From Corynespora cassiicola (Eukaryota > Ascomycota > Dothideomycetes > Pleosporales > Corynesporascaceae): DNA of 64,000 bases. A program made the translations under genes and the position numbers. The notes under the pieces were generated by a model, which saw nothing but the letters and a program-made list of their open reading frames with translations, did not search any database and was not told the origin of the DNA. Below, piece after piece: positions 24,062-35,011 of the stretch. Each line of letters begins with the position of its first letter. Position 1 is the stretch's first letter. The stretch covers positions 62,001 through 126,000 of the forward strand of contig JAEUWY010000012.1 in NCBI GenBank assembly GCA_022059125.1, written 5' to 3'.

Positions 24062-24846
24062 TTAGATTCTCGCTCTCTCCGCCCGTCCAAGAAACCCATC
24101 CACAGCTCTGACATGCACAGCCCCCTTGACCCCCGTCCTATCTTTTCCGTTCTGCTCTTGATTCTTCCCAATGGCCGCACTTTTCAAATGGACCTTTTCA
24201 ACAAAATCCCAACTGTCATACACTTCAACGGTCCTCACACAATTGGTCTCCTTATCCTCAAGCACCGTATAACCCCTCGTCTCCTCTTCGTTGCCACTCA
24301 CATAGTCCACCACTTGCTTCCAACCCTCGACTGCGTGCGGAAGTGTACCAGGCTTGTATTCAAAGTGTGCGAGGACGATGGCCGGGTTCGCAGAGATTGT
24401 GGGAGGAGGCTGGGAGGCTTTATTCGCCACGATGGGGCTAGTGTTCACTTCAGGTGGCGACGCGAGGACATTGCCCGATGTAAACAGTGCGATGAGCTCT
24501 TGCACGGGTGGAGTCGCAATATGTGCGTCGTTGGCGGCTGGCGATGCGTACCTAAAAGGGCTGGCTGAGCCATTGCGTCGGTGAGGGATTGAAGAGGCGA
24601 CGACTCACTCTTCGATCATGTAAAGCACCGTTCCCAGGGTGTCATCGATGGGAAGCGCTACGACATAGCGAATGACATCTGGCTCGTTGGCAGTTGAGTA
24701 TTCAACGATCTTGTGGAAGGCATCGAGAGTCTGGTAGATTTGGCTTAGCTCAATAATCGGCCCAACTGGCCTTACGCGTAGCGAACCTTTCTTCTCGCGT
24801 CTCTATCCAGGCAAACAATTTTTGCCGTCGTCACTATTGGTGCCAT
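24062..24846 (-). CDS. tandem ABM-domain (monooxygenase-like) protein
   Basis: Proposed exons 24846-24776, 24743-24609 and 24551-24062 give 231 aa starting MAPIVTTAKIVCLDRDA. It fits the antibiotic-biosynthesis-monooxygenase (ABM) dimeric barrel family, apparently with two domains: about 3-90 (STANEPDVIRYVV...YMIEEYASPAANDAHI) and about 125-225 (IVLAHFEYKPGTL...YVSGNEEETRGYTVL). Such domains oxidise small aromatic or quinone-like compounds, or only bind them. The 57 bp second intron is a normal GTGAGT...TTAG. The first is odd: only 32 bp (GTAAGG...CTAAG), shorter than fungal introns normally are, and without it the frame shifts. It may be a mini-intron, an assembly indel, or a disabling frameshift. 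The gene sits alone in AT-rich DNA. Confidence 0.6.
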
Positions 24847-25436
24847 GACTTGGGCAATCACGTTCTGATGAAATCCAATGGATCTCGCCTCCAAGTATTG
24901 TCGAGGGGATGCGCTTTGGTTAATGTTCACCCCGCTCCGGAAGGGTTCCGATGTCTCGGAAATCATGTTCCGAGCTGTCGTATCATCATCCTAACCTTAG
25001 CCCAGTCTTTCCCGAAGCAGGATGATGTGATGAAAACTCTTTTAAAAATGTTACAGCTTGTTCTGAAATCCGGTACCTAAATCCATTATGTTGCCGACAT
25101 CATATTGAGAACGCGGCAGTGGCAAGTTAGGAGGGTGTAAACATATCAGCCAAGTAACCTCGTGGATACGATATTCCGCACCCTCTGGCGACTCAAGGGC
25201 AGCCGTTCAAAAGTCTTCACGGAATCTCATCTCTAACTCAGAGAAGATGATGAGCAATTACTTCTTGACTAGATGCACGTGGGGCAACATGCAGGCGCCA
25301 ATACATTCCAGGGTTGCTAGACGCAGCCATTCGTGACGTCGACACTACTGTCAAACATAACACGCCCTCACGCACAGCTTCTCGGCGTGCTTTCATGGCC
25401 ACTGTGAGGCTTCCGCTTCGCGGAAATTGGTTTTGA
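24847..25436. other. intergenic
   Basis: 590 bp upstream of the ABM gene. No gene seen. Confidence 0.4.
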
Positions 25437-25780
25437 TCAATACATAACATAATATGACACTACTGTTAATTGACATAATAGTTCAAAATAATCCAAATCG
25501 AGTGATAGGGGCTCTGGCTCTAGATATTTGGCAATGACAAGGCGCAGGATATCTGCGAATGAGCGGACCGTCTTCGTATGGTGCGACAGCACCGCATACC
25601 TGTCCCTAAAGGCCGCAAATTTGGCGTGAATCTCGAGGATCGAGGATATCTTGGCTAAATGGGTGTACAGGGAAGATCTATTATCTTCGGTAGATTGTGG
25701 TTCTGCATAAGACAGAATATGAGAGTAGTCGAGCATGGCCTCTAATGCCACGGAATCGTCATCGTGGAGGAATGGCGTCT
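25437..25780 (-). pseudogene. BTB/POZ-like fragment
   Basis: An open frame whose in-frame sequence DDDSVALEAMLDYSHILSY, then LYTHLAKISSILEIHAKFAAF, resembles the middle of a fungal BTB domain (the DDP..FEAML.Y.YT..Y...H..VYALADKY pattern). The N-terminal part of a BTB domain (SxxFxxM... segment) was not found upstream, and no good start codon or splice acceptor is clear. The frame ends in FELLCQLTVVSYYVMY and a stop. It is probably a decayed remnant; assignment is tentative. Confidence 0.3.
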
Positions 25781-25971
25781 TCGTCTCTGCCTCCTACACG
25801 TCTATGGGCGATCTGTTGGGTCATTTCAGTAGGGAGCAAGTGTAACTTGAAGCTTCCCAGGAGCACCTTTACAAAATATTGCGAGTGCATCATCAACACT
25901 ACGTTGTTGACTAGTAATGGACGCAGTCATTGTGTAATTGGAAATATCTCGCAAAGTTGCAGTAATGGAAG

Positions 25972-26370
25972 TTAAAAGGGTTCAAGTCCAGTCGCCTCAA
26001 TGCCTGGCGAGCTACCTGGGGAGACGCGCGAGAGGTGCCGTATCGTGAGTGGTCTCAACGGCGGCGACCTTGCGTTTCTCGTGGCTGCAGAGAGTGAACA
26101 GATGCTGAGATAGAGCCTCTTCAAGCTTGTTGTGAAACCCTCGGAGCATCTTTGGCGGTTCAATTTCGTGTGAGTAGCCTGGTGGCGGGTCGGTGTCAGG
26201 GAAGGCGTCGGCGTCCAGCACCGGGAGAGCTCGCGCGAGTCACGCGAATCGAGTCTCACCACCAACAATGATGCATCCACAAAGCGGGACCTCCATCTCA
26301 GTGGCACGTCAGTAAGTGCGAGTAGAAAACCCAAAATACCATTCATCCTAGCCAAATTTGCATTCGACAA
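25972..26370 (-). other. uncertain coding stretch
   Basis: Two overlapping minus-strand frames. One starts MNGILGFLLALTDVPLRWR near 26347. The other (26221-26012) reads DTDPPPGYSHEIEPPKMLRG and GFHNKLEEALSQHLFTLCSH with protein-like composition. They might be exons of one small gene joined by a GTGAGA donor near 26259, but no join kept a convincing frame. No family recognised. Confidence 0.25.
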
Positions 26371-26471
26371 GGCGACTAATAGCTGAAGTCTTCACTCGAT
26401 CCGTGTGTACCGGAGCACAGCCTGCCGGATTTTCTACTGGCTTCCTACACTAATACACCACTACTCGGCAA

Positions 26472-27988
26472 CTATTTTCCCGCGAACTGCTCCCTCGTTA
26501 CATTGACTTTGGGCAAGTCAATGTATTCGGCACCGCCACCGGAAACCCGACCTGTCAGAAGTGGCCTTGGAATATCCGCCCAGATGGCGTGTACCCTTTT
26601 CGCAACCTTTGAAAAATTCTTCTTCACAGACTCCCAGCTCTCTCCAGCCGGAGTGTCAAGCAGTTTCCCATCGTATTTTCTCCATTCACCGTTGACAAGC
26701 ACATGTCGAACATCGCCAACCTGACTGTGCATGATAATGGCTGCAATCGGATCAGACCATCCAAGCATATTGGCAGAGTCACCATCAAAAACGGTGAGGT
26801 CAGCTAGAGCACCAACTTTGATGACTCCAAGATCATCACGATGTAGGGCAAGGCCACCCGATCGTGTAACGAGGTGGTAGGCCTGGTTGACGTCAAAGCC
26901 TGTAGTATTACGCACACGGTTGAGTTCATGAGCATCGGCAAAAAGTCTGCGGCGTGTGGCTTGCATCCACAGTCGAGCTTGCTGTTGCATGGAAGTGCTG
27001 AAGAACATATTATTGTCGACTCCCAGGGCTGCCTGATCGAGAAACAAGTGGGACATAGGTTGGTCGTGGCCATGTTGCATTTCGCTCTCGGGTGCGATCG
27101 CTATGTATTGATTGTGCTCGCGTAGAAGAGCCATATCCTCTTCAGTGATATTTGTGCCATGAACTATGAACACTGGGATTGTGGAGTTCAAGAGACCAGC
27201 GTCGAGAAGGGATTTCGGCCTGTTGTCGAGGACGAATGGATAGCCAATGTGATTGGCATGGACGGCGGATACGTTGAATTCGAATGCAAGATCCACTACT
27301 GTCTTAATGACCTCGGGGGCGCCGGCAGTGAAGTCATCAAAGTTAAGGCCTAGTTCTGCAGGCGTGTCGCGCCATTCTTTTTCGGCATGGAGCCTTCTAA
27401 AAGCATCAACTTGCGCATTGAGGTCATAGCTAGGCCTTATACCGCTGCTCAAACCAATAGACCATGCCCAATGCACTCTAGCACCACTGTGATACGATGC
27501 TTCCCAGCCTGCCCTGCTGATTTCTTCGTACCAGTTGTGATGAGGATTCTCAACGATGGTGGTAGTGCCGGAGTCAATGCTTTCATAGATACTCTCCAAA
27601 GTTCCATAATAAATGTCATTGGGCTCCAGGTGATATTGAGGCTGGCCAAGGGGGCCATATAATGATTCGTAATCACCCATATGAGCATTTGGAGCAATAG
27701 TTCTGAAAACTGATTGCCAACCATGCCTATGGGAATCGATAAAGCCAGGGGAGAGAATTTTGTCCTCGATGGAGATGCGCTCGAAGCCGCCGGTCAGATT
27801 GCTTGGAACATTGCTGCTTTCCCATATTGCAACCACACGATTGCCCTCAACCAAAAGAGAGGCCTGATTGAGGATATTGAAATCGCCTATGCTCTCATCC
27901 CAGGTGATAATAGTGCCGTTCTCGAAAAGCTTGACACTAAGCAGGTAAGCCTTGACTGATAGCAATCGTAGTGATATAATTACCTCAT
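26472..27988 (-). CDS. metal-dependent amidohydrolase, ATZ/TRZ-cytosine deaminase type
   Basis: The large exon is 27936-26472. Its frame has no ATG at the expected start, but a 5-nt first exon (27988-27984, ATGAG) plus a 47 bp intron (GTAATT...TTAG) gives MSVKLFENGTIITWDE, the usual opening of this family, and 489 aa in total. The amidohydrolase barrel ligands are visible: DSHRHGWQ (HxH, about residue 76), VHANHIGYP, FIVHGTNI and LGVDNNMFF. The C-terminal GVIKVGALADLTVFDGD returns to the composite beta-sandwich, as in N-ethylammeline/atrazine chlorohydrolase-like and deaminase enzymes. It should hydrolyse or deaminate a heterocyclic or amine compound. It lies alone in AT-rich accessory DNA, so horizontal or accessory origin is possible but not shown. 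Confidence 0.87.
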
Positions 27989-30124
27989 CGCGTGAAATTG
28001 ATCGCTTCAAATCCTCAAGCTTGTTCTTTGCCTGGCGTTACACTGATGACCTTATAGATTTTGGTGTAGTAGTATTTAAGGTAGGCTATGGGTAGGCTAT
28101 ACATGCAGGATACTAACCGAGATGCTTGTAACCTACTACGTCAATGCCCATAATAACAGAGAAGTAATTGTCTAGAAAGCCGGGACGATCCGATTTGTCA
28201 TGTTACCCCTGGTCATCCCCTGACTACCGGCCAATCGCTTCATTGATGTTTAAATCTTCCCCGGCTACTATAGTAGAGTACAGGCACCATCCCTGAATAA
28301 GCAACTAGTCTCTGTGGATGGCCCGCGCCTCTAAGAGGTCTCTTCGAAGATCGCCATTTTATATAAATTGGCGCACAGATCTGTTCAGTTCGCTTTTACT
28401 AATAATTAACGCGTAAGCTTTTTCTTACTGGAGAACAGGCGTCGCGAAGTTCAATGGCTCTCCATTTATCTAAATGGTGCGGACAAAAGCCGTGGACGAA
28501 ATACCAAGTGTGTGGTGCAATTGCTACCGTGAGGTTTCCGTGACGCAAGTTAATTTAATTACTTTTTTTAATTACTTTAGGAGAAAACTGCAATGGATTG
28601 ATATAGAGAGCAACTATGCAAGCTGGTGCTGAATTCCAGCCAGCCCTCAAATTCCACTCCGCAGGGGTTTGGCGCTGCATGAGGCTAGTGCATCCTGATG
28701 TACCGCCCTGGCTCGCCTCGCCAAGATTCCGCCACACGTGATTTCTTGACGCGGAACACTCGTCGCGTCTACATACCTAAATCATTACTACCTACTGTTG
28801 ATATAGTTTTTGTTTGATGTGTTTGAATGAGCCTGTTTACCTTCTATCCTCGCTTTGGCGTGCTCATAGGCGAGGAAGAATATAAGCAAATGTTGCACCT
28901 TTGGGTGCGGGGAGAGACTGGACTGGTCGCGAACCACATCTATCGCGACCAAGAATCCAGCCAGACGCACCAGGCAACCGCTGGGGTTTTAGAGCTGCTT
29001 TTTTTAAGCTATCCATTGGAGACAACTTGCTGTCAGCGCGTATCATGAAGCATGCAGGTGATGCAAAAACATTGGCATGGACGCCACAACGGATGCCCCG
29101 CAGCAACCAACCCGGGCCGTCCTCTTCAGCTACAGACTAAAAACGCACAAGATGGGATAAGACGTAAATACAAAAAAGTGCATTGTTAGCAGTTTTTTAA
29201 TAGTTATTATAAGTTATAATATTTCAATATGTAGGCGCCAGCTAAGAAGCAAAAAAAACAATGCAAGCCTAATGCTGTTAATAATAAGGCTGCTAAAGCT
29301 AGCTGCGGTAGTAGTATTTAGAGTAGTAAAAGATGGCTGATGGATCTGCGCACATATTTACTTGACAAGAAATACCCCACTTTTCCATCAAGCGCTCTCT
29401 ATTTGGTCGTATTGACGCGCATTTAGTAACCCGATGAAGACACCCCATCTAGTTCGACCAATATCACAACTGAGAACGATGCCAGGGACTGATGTGTTCT
29501 CTGTCCTTCGCGCTGTCAAGCGACTCCAGTAGCTCTATCGTCTCCAAAGCTTCTGGCTTGCATCGGGCGCGCATACACGCGGAATGGGTAAGGAGGGCAT
29601 CAATGTTGGGCGAGTGGGTGGCGTTGAACACGCAGTAGTTGGTAGAGTTTTAAAAACCATGCTCACTGGTGGAGGCGCAGCTTCTACGACCAGAATTGGA
29701 TGATTATAGGCCAATACACTCGGGCAGACTTTTTTGCTGCCACCGTACTCGTCGAATAGCAGCCCCATTACGCTAATGTACAACGTTTTCGCAATGGGAA
29801 ATCATTTGTGTTTACGAACTCGGCCATGCATCGCTACCCATACATGCACTTGTTGCGTGCCGCGCTCTGTCTAGTGATTCAGATATACTCCAGAGTATCA
29901 TGAGATGGAGGGCTCATGTGGCTAGGATGTCGACCCGCCAATATGACCAACTTCGAGGGTTGAAAATTCGCCAAGGACGAAGAATCGAGTTCCACGGCTC
30001 ATGATCCCAGCGTCAGGACCTGCCAAAAGATGCAAAAAAAAAAAAAAACAACCCCATTATGACCAAAAAATGGAAATCTCGACGACCTAAAGGAGGAACA
30101 TGTGAAGGAGCACATGTTCCGACC
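27989..30124. other. AT-rich block with decayed sequence
   Basis: 2.1 kb without a supportable gene. Around 29230-29330 a stop-riddled stretch reads, in one plus frame, APAKKQKKQCKPN then a run rich in Asn/Ala/Lys, which looks like a decayed coding remnant. A 16-nt A-run is at about 30034-30049. Confidence 0.4.
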
Positions 30125-31342
30125 TTAGCTATCCTCCATCTGCTCCTCGGCATCCGAAACCACTTGGTGCAGAATGGGGCACTCTTCCTCCATCATGGGC
30201 ATGATCCAACTCTCATCACCACTTCCCTTCGCGTATTCTTTCAGTATTCTATAAGCAACCACTCCCTGAGTTATTGAATCCTGAGTCCTTTTTGCTTCTT
30301 CCTCCGACTTTGCGGTGTTGGCCTCAGTCTGGCGGCGGAGCAGCTCCATCTCACGCTGAGCTTCCTCCACCTTCTTCTGAGCTTCCTGGAGGGTTTTTGA
30401 AAGAGCTTCCTTCTCTTCCTGCAGTTGAGCCGTTTTTTCATGAGCTGCAAAAAGCTCCTTGCGGCGTCTGTCCTCTCCATCGGTACAAGCAACATGTAAA
30501 CGCTTTCTGAGTCTTTCCTCCCGTTCAAAGTAGTCGGGCTCCAATACCGCGCATTTTCGCGCTTTATCATTCTGAGATGCATCTTTTTTGGCGGCCGCGG
30601 CGGTCGAAGACGTGGCTGGAGGCGATGTTGGATCAGATTGCTATGCGATATAAGCCTCCATTCGCTCCCTTGCAGTCTAAGAATATTGACTTACCTCGGG
30701 AATTTGATCCTCAATATGCAACTGGGTATTGTCTTTGGGTACATTCTTCCCCTCAGTGGAGACATGCACAGGAGTTGCGACGGTTTTTGGCGTTGTATCT
30801 CGTGACGAGATGGGTTGCTTATCTTTGGACTGGCTGGCTGCCGACTCGCCAGAACGCCCGGCTTTTTCTTGACCGCCGAAATTGTCCGGCCAGCCTTCTA
30901 GGTGCCTACATTCGAGTATGCCATCGTCGCTGATGTACCATAGCGCTTCCCATTGGTTTAACTCAACCTCTGTCAGACTTGGGACATCCTTCGGATTTCC
31001 ATTGACCGTAAAGTTCCATGGAAATTGGACAAATTTTGCGGCCCAGTGGTTCTTTCTCTCTTCCGAAAGCCCATCAAATAGTGCTTGGATGAGGGAGGGT
31101 TCATAAGCCATGAGGGCGTAAGGCATGTCCCTCGGGAAGTCATCCTTGCTCATACTAACATATTTCCAGTTTGTTGGAGGCACGAGTTTTGTTCGATCGG
31201 ATTTGAACGTGCGCATATAGTTTACGCTTACTCGTTCGAACTGGTCTATATTCCAGGATTTGCCACTTGGCGCCTGTTCGGACGATTCTGCAATTGTCAG
31301 ATGGCCTGAATAACATCAGTAGGAGGGAAACTCACTCGGCAT
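30125..31342 (-). CDS. unrecognised protein with C-terminal coiled coil
   Basis: Three exons, 31342-31336, 31287-30695 and 30640-30125, with introns of 48 and 54 bp, all GT-AG, give 371 aa in frame. The first exon is only 7 nt (ATG CCG A). Residues about 10-110 are globular (WKYVSMSKDDFPRD, SEERKNHWAAKFVQFPWNF). Residues 110-215 are Ser/Thr/Lys-rich and disordered. Residues about 240-320 form a long charged coiled coil rich in Glu/Lys/Gln (LQEEKEALSKTLQEAQKKV). The last 40 residues are acidic. No family recognised; a scaffold or regulatory role is only a guess. It is isolated in AT-rich DNA. Confidence 0.6.
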
Positions 31343-32726
31343 GGCTGTGAAGTTTGGCCGTGAGGGTTGGCTATGAGGGTTGGCTAGGTGTGTAGGTTGA
31401 AGTGGGGGCAGTCAGGTTTTATAGTCAGGTGAAGGGACTGGATTGAAGGTTTTGTGAGCCACGCCTCTCTTACTCACTTGAGCTCACCACCTTGAAATGA
31501 TATTCCAATCGCAGTTCTCTCTCTTTCTCATGATATTTTATATGTTCTCTCTTCCTTAGCCAAGTTATACATGAATGAAGGACTTAGAGGTGAGTAAATC
31601 AAGCCTTGGGTGCGCCAGCGGTTCTTTCCTTCACTCACAAACCTCACCATCTAACTTTACCCACTGGATTTATTTGCCTCAGCCATACACCAAAATATCC
31701 ACGTCACTAGGCTACCTTCACTTCGTACCAATTCAGCATAGCCCGCAAGTTCCCAGAGAAGTAGTGAGATTCACAAGCCACTCAAGGCGCACATCTTGCT
31801 TGATCTCTCTTACCCCCCCTCCCCGGCGACAACGGGCCCCATGGCTGTGGCAAACAGACTAATGTCATCGTGAGTACATGCTTCAAGGCAGACATGGACC
31901 ATTTTGCCCTCCTTTCCTTTGGAGGAGTTTTGGGCGCTCGTCATCGGATGCATCTTGGCGGGGAGAGCATGGCTGACATGTTGGCCGGTGTAGTTGCACA
32001 GTGTCAATGGCAAGTGGGCGGTTGAGAGGAGTTGTCCTAATGGCGAGTCATGCAAGTGCACGTCCGAGGACGACATTACCTGCGATCTTTGAGTACGCGA
32101 GGGACGGGCGGACGGAATAGGTGGTGAGAAGGAAGATTTCGTGTCAAGCTTGATCCGCTAACTGCGGGGTTTGGTGCCGAAGAAGCTTCCCCACATTGCA
32201 ATTTCCGGGCGTTCGTAGTGATTTAGAGATTGTATACAAAGGCATTTTTTATTGAAAACAAGCTTACAAGATGTTGCGGTTACACTTTTCCCTTGAGGTT
32301 TAGGAGATCTGCATTAGCATGTCTTGTTGTAGGAATGCTTGCGAGATGTTACTTCTACACGCCCCACTAGGTCCACCGACTATAGAGTACTATATTATCC
32401 TGTACCAAATCTTAAAAAGTGATATTTACATAAGAAATACCTTCTTACCATTTGGCTCCCCGCAAAAGGCTAGCTAGTTACCTCTTGAGGGTAAACCAAC
32501 AAGTTAACCTACCTCTCACTTCTACTTGTCAATCCACGGCAATCCAAGAGATCTACGTAGGAGTGTCCCGTTAAGGAAATGCTTGCGAGCTGTAACGCCC
32601 ACACTTTAACCCACGGCAATTCTTCGGTAGCACCCCTCTCGACGAGTTCACGTATTTAGGTGCAATTGAAGAACAATCGTCTGTGAGCAGAGCGCCGTGG
32701 ATTAACAGCCTGTAGCTATCGCCCCA
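31343..32726. other. intergenic with diverged repeats
   Basis: 1.4 kb between two divergent genes. A diverged repeat is present at 32304-32370 and 32548-32610, with a partial third copy at about 32261-32290. In the two full copies GAGATCT is followed 33 bp later by GCTTGCGAG. No gene supported. Confidence 0.55.
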
Positions 32727-34426
32727 ATGAAGACTGTGACACGGAATCTGACCATGTTCGCCCACCTTTTCGCTCTTTTCGCTGCATCAACTCCTACGCA
32801 GAAGTCCATCACTACATCAGCCGATTGTGTAAGTCTAGATGCATCTTAGCACAGGTGTAGCAAGGGGACGGAATGCTGACAGGATATAGTGCCAAACCCT
32901 CCAAGAGGCTGGCATACAGCACGTGCTTCTCCCCAACGAGACATCATACGTCGAGCGCGTCCATTCTTATTGGTCGCTCACTTCGCAGCTCACGCCCAAT
33001 TGCTTCGTGCAGCCAGAAGACACCCAACAAGTGTCGGCAATTGTAAAGACGCTGGTCGAGAAGACGGAATGCAAGTTCGCTGTGCGGAGCGGCGGCCATT
33101 CGTCGAACGCTGGGGCGAACAACATCGAAGAGGGAGTCACGATTGACTTGGGTGAGTCTATCAAACCGTCGCGTCGAAAGTCACAAGAAAGTCTGACGTG
33201 CACGCAGGCCGTCTGAACAGCACGACGTACGACTCCGAGACCAAGATAGCATCGCTGCAACCAGGGTCGAGATGGCTCGGCGTGTATCGAACACTTGATG
33301 CCATAGATGTAGGCGTACAAGGCGGCGGTATCGGCTCAGTCGGCGTCGGGGGTCTCCTCCTCGGCGGTGGCTTTTCCCCATATCTATACCAGCGCGGCTT
33401 TAGCACCGACGACATCCAAAAGCTGGAAGTGGTCCTGGCCAACGGCGACATCATCGAGGCTAGCGCAGAGGAGAACGCCGACCTGTACCAGGTGCTCAAA
33501 GGTGGCGGGGCAGGTGGCTTCGGCATCGTCACGCGCTATGACATGCGCACCTTCGACAGAGTCCCCATCTGGAGCGCTTACCGGGAGTATCCGGAGAGTG
33601 CCGGCGTTGATGAGGCCCACATTGTTGCTCTCAAAAGATGGACGGACAACCCCGAGGCTTATGAAAGTGGCTCTGCATTCGTTTGGTGGACATATCGCCC
33701 AGCTGACCGGCAGACCATCCTCATAACAGCCTTGTCTGACATAGCAAGCAACCCTGAGCCGCCCGCGCTCCAAGAATTCCTCAGCATACCTGGATATAAT
33801 GTTTCGCAGGTTGGATTGACCAACATGTCGACCTCGGCTCAGAGCAGCCAAGCAGATGGCTATCGGTACGCTTTTGCCGCCTATCTATCTGTTCACTTTG
33901 ACATGCTCATGAAGCTGACTGCATCAGGAACATCTGGTTTACGTTGACATTCAAGAACGATGTACGTGTCATCGGCAAGGCCGTTGAATTGCATCGCCAA
34001 TTCGTCGAGGATATGAAGAGAGACTCGGCCGACGGCGATTTCGAAACGCAGTGCTACTTCCAACCTTTCCCATCAATCATCGGCCAGCGAGGCACAGAAA
34101 AAGGCGGCAACATCCTCGGTGTGGATGAATTGCAAGATAATGCCATTGTCCTTTTGGGATCTCTTGCTGTCAATGGCGTGGATCAGGAGGCTATGGGGCG
34201 AGAAAAGATGCTTGCATGGAAGGACACGCTCGAAAAGTACAGCGTGGAGACGGGGGCTTTTGTGGACTATCGCTACATCAATTATGCAGATGCCTCGCAA
34301 GATGTATTGGCGAGCTACGGCGAGAAAAACGTCCAGAAGATGCTCAAAGCATCGAAGAAGTATGATCCTGAAGGGATCTTCCAGACTCGAATGTCGGGAG
34401 TCTTTAAACTTCCCCCACGTCCTTGA
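32727..34426 (+). CDS. secreted FAD-linked oxidase, berberine-bridge type
   Basis: Four exons (32727-32828, 32890-33151, 33208-33865, 33928-34426) with introns of 61, 56 and 62 bp give 506 aa, a normal length for the family. The start MKTVTRNLTMFAHLFALFAAS is a likely signal peptide, followed by the double Cys (DCCQTL) common in these enzymes. The FAD-binding PCMH domain has CKFAVRSGGHSSNAG, whose His carries the covalent FAD in known members, and IGSVGVGGLLLGGGFSPY. The BBE C-terminal domain gives DYRYINYADASQDVLASYG and KKYDPEGIFQ. Such enzymes oxidise sugars, alkaloids or fungal metabolites, reducing O2. Substrate unknown. The gene sits at the edge of an AT-rich accessory block. Confidence 0.92.
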
Positions 34427-34543
34427 TGGCAGGGCAGTATAGATACGTTTAGATGTCTTGAGAGACTTGAGGTAGAGAGCACTCGCAACCATTCGGAGTC
34501 GATCCAACAAGTCCAGAAAGTACAACGCTCTCAAACGACCCTT

Positions 34544-35011
34544 TTGTCAAGCATTACCAACAAGGATGAGTCATGTGCTTCACGCGTAAGCGAACGAAAG
34601 GACGCGCTACTCGAATTTCAGGGTAAATTAACAATGTCCGTATCAACATTGAACTTACTACTTGTAATCTCAGCTCCGGCCTGTGCATCTAGCGGTCTGA
34701 CAAACGAGGAGCAACGCGTCATGCTTGAACTGCTGCAAAACACCATTTAACAGAATGAATCCCTGTGTCAAGCAATTCAAGATCTCCAGAACCAGAACGA
34801 TAGTCTCGTGCGTCGCGTGATAAAGGTAAAAGACCGCCTTCGTGCGCAAAACAAGGTGCCACCCCAAGTGTTGCTCCATTGGAGTATGATCTGGAAGACA
34901 AAAATGTGGACAAGAGTACACCACCAAGGGGAACAGCGTCTGTTGAAAGTTTGCGTAGCAGAGGGCGAAAAGGGTAGTACGAATGACAAAGCTGAAGGAG
35001 GACAGTGTTGA
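34544..35011 (+). pseudogene. possible small gene interrupted by one TAA
   Basis: A single frame is open from about 34544 to 35011 except for one TAA at 34748-34750. Either side is protein-like: LTNEEQRVMLELLQNTI before, and QNESLCQAIQDLQNQNDSLV after, together forming a coiled-coil-like run. A 51 bp intron (GTAAAT...TCAG, 34622-34672) also keeps the frame. No ATG fits well at the start. It could be a decayed gene in which CAA became TAA, or chance; no family recognised. Confidence 0.3.

Noticed and set aside
25940..25990. tRNA-like T-arm GGGTTCAAGTCC
   Set aside because: No matching anticodon or acceptor arms around it; no tRNA cloverleaf could be drawn here or elsewhere in the window.
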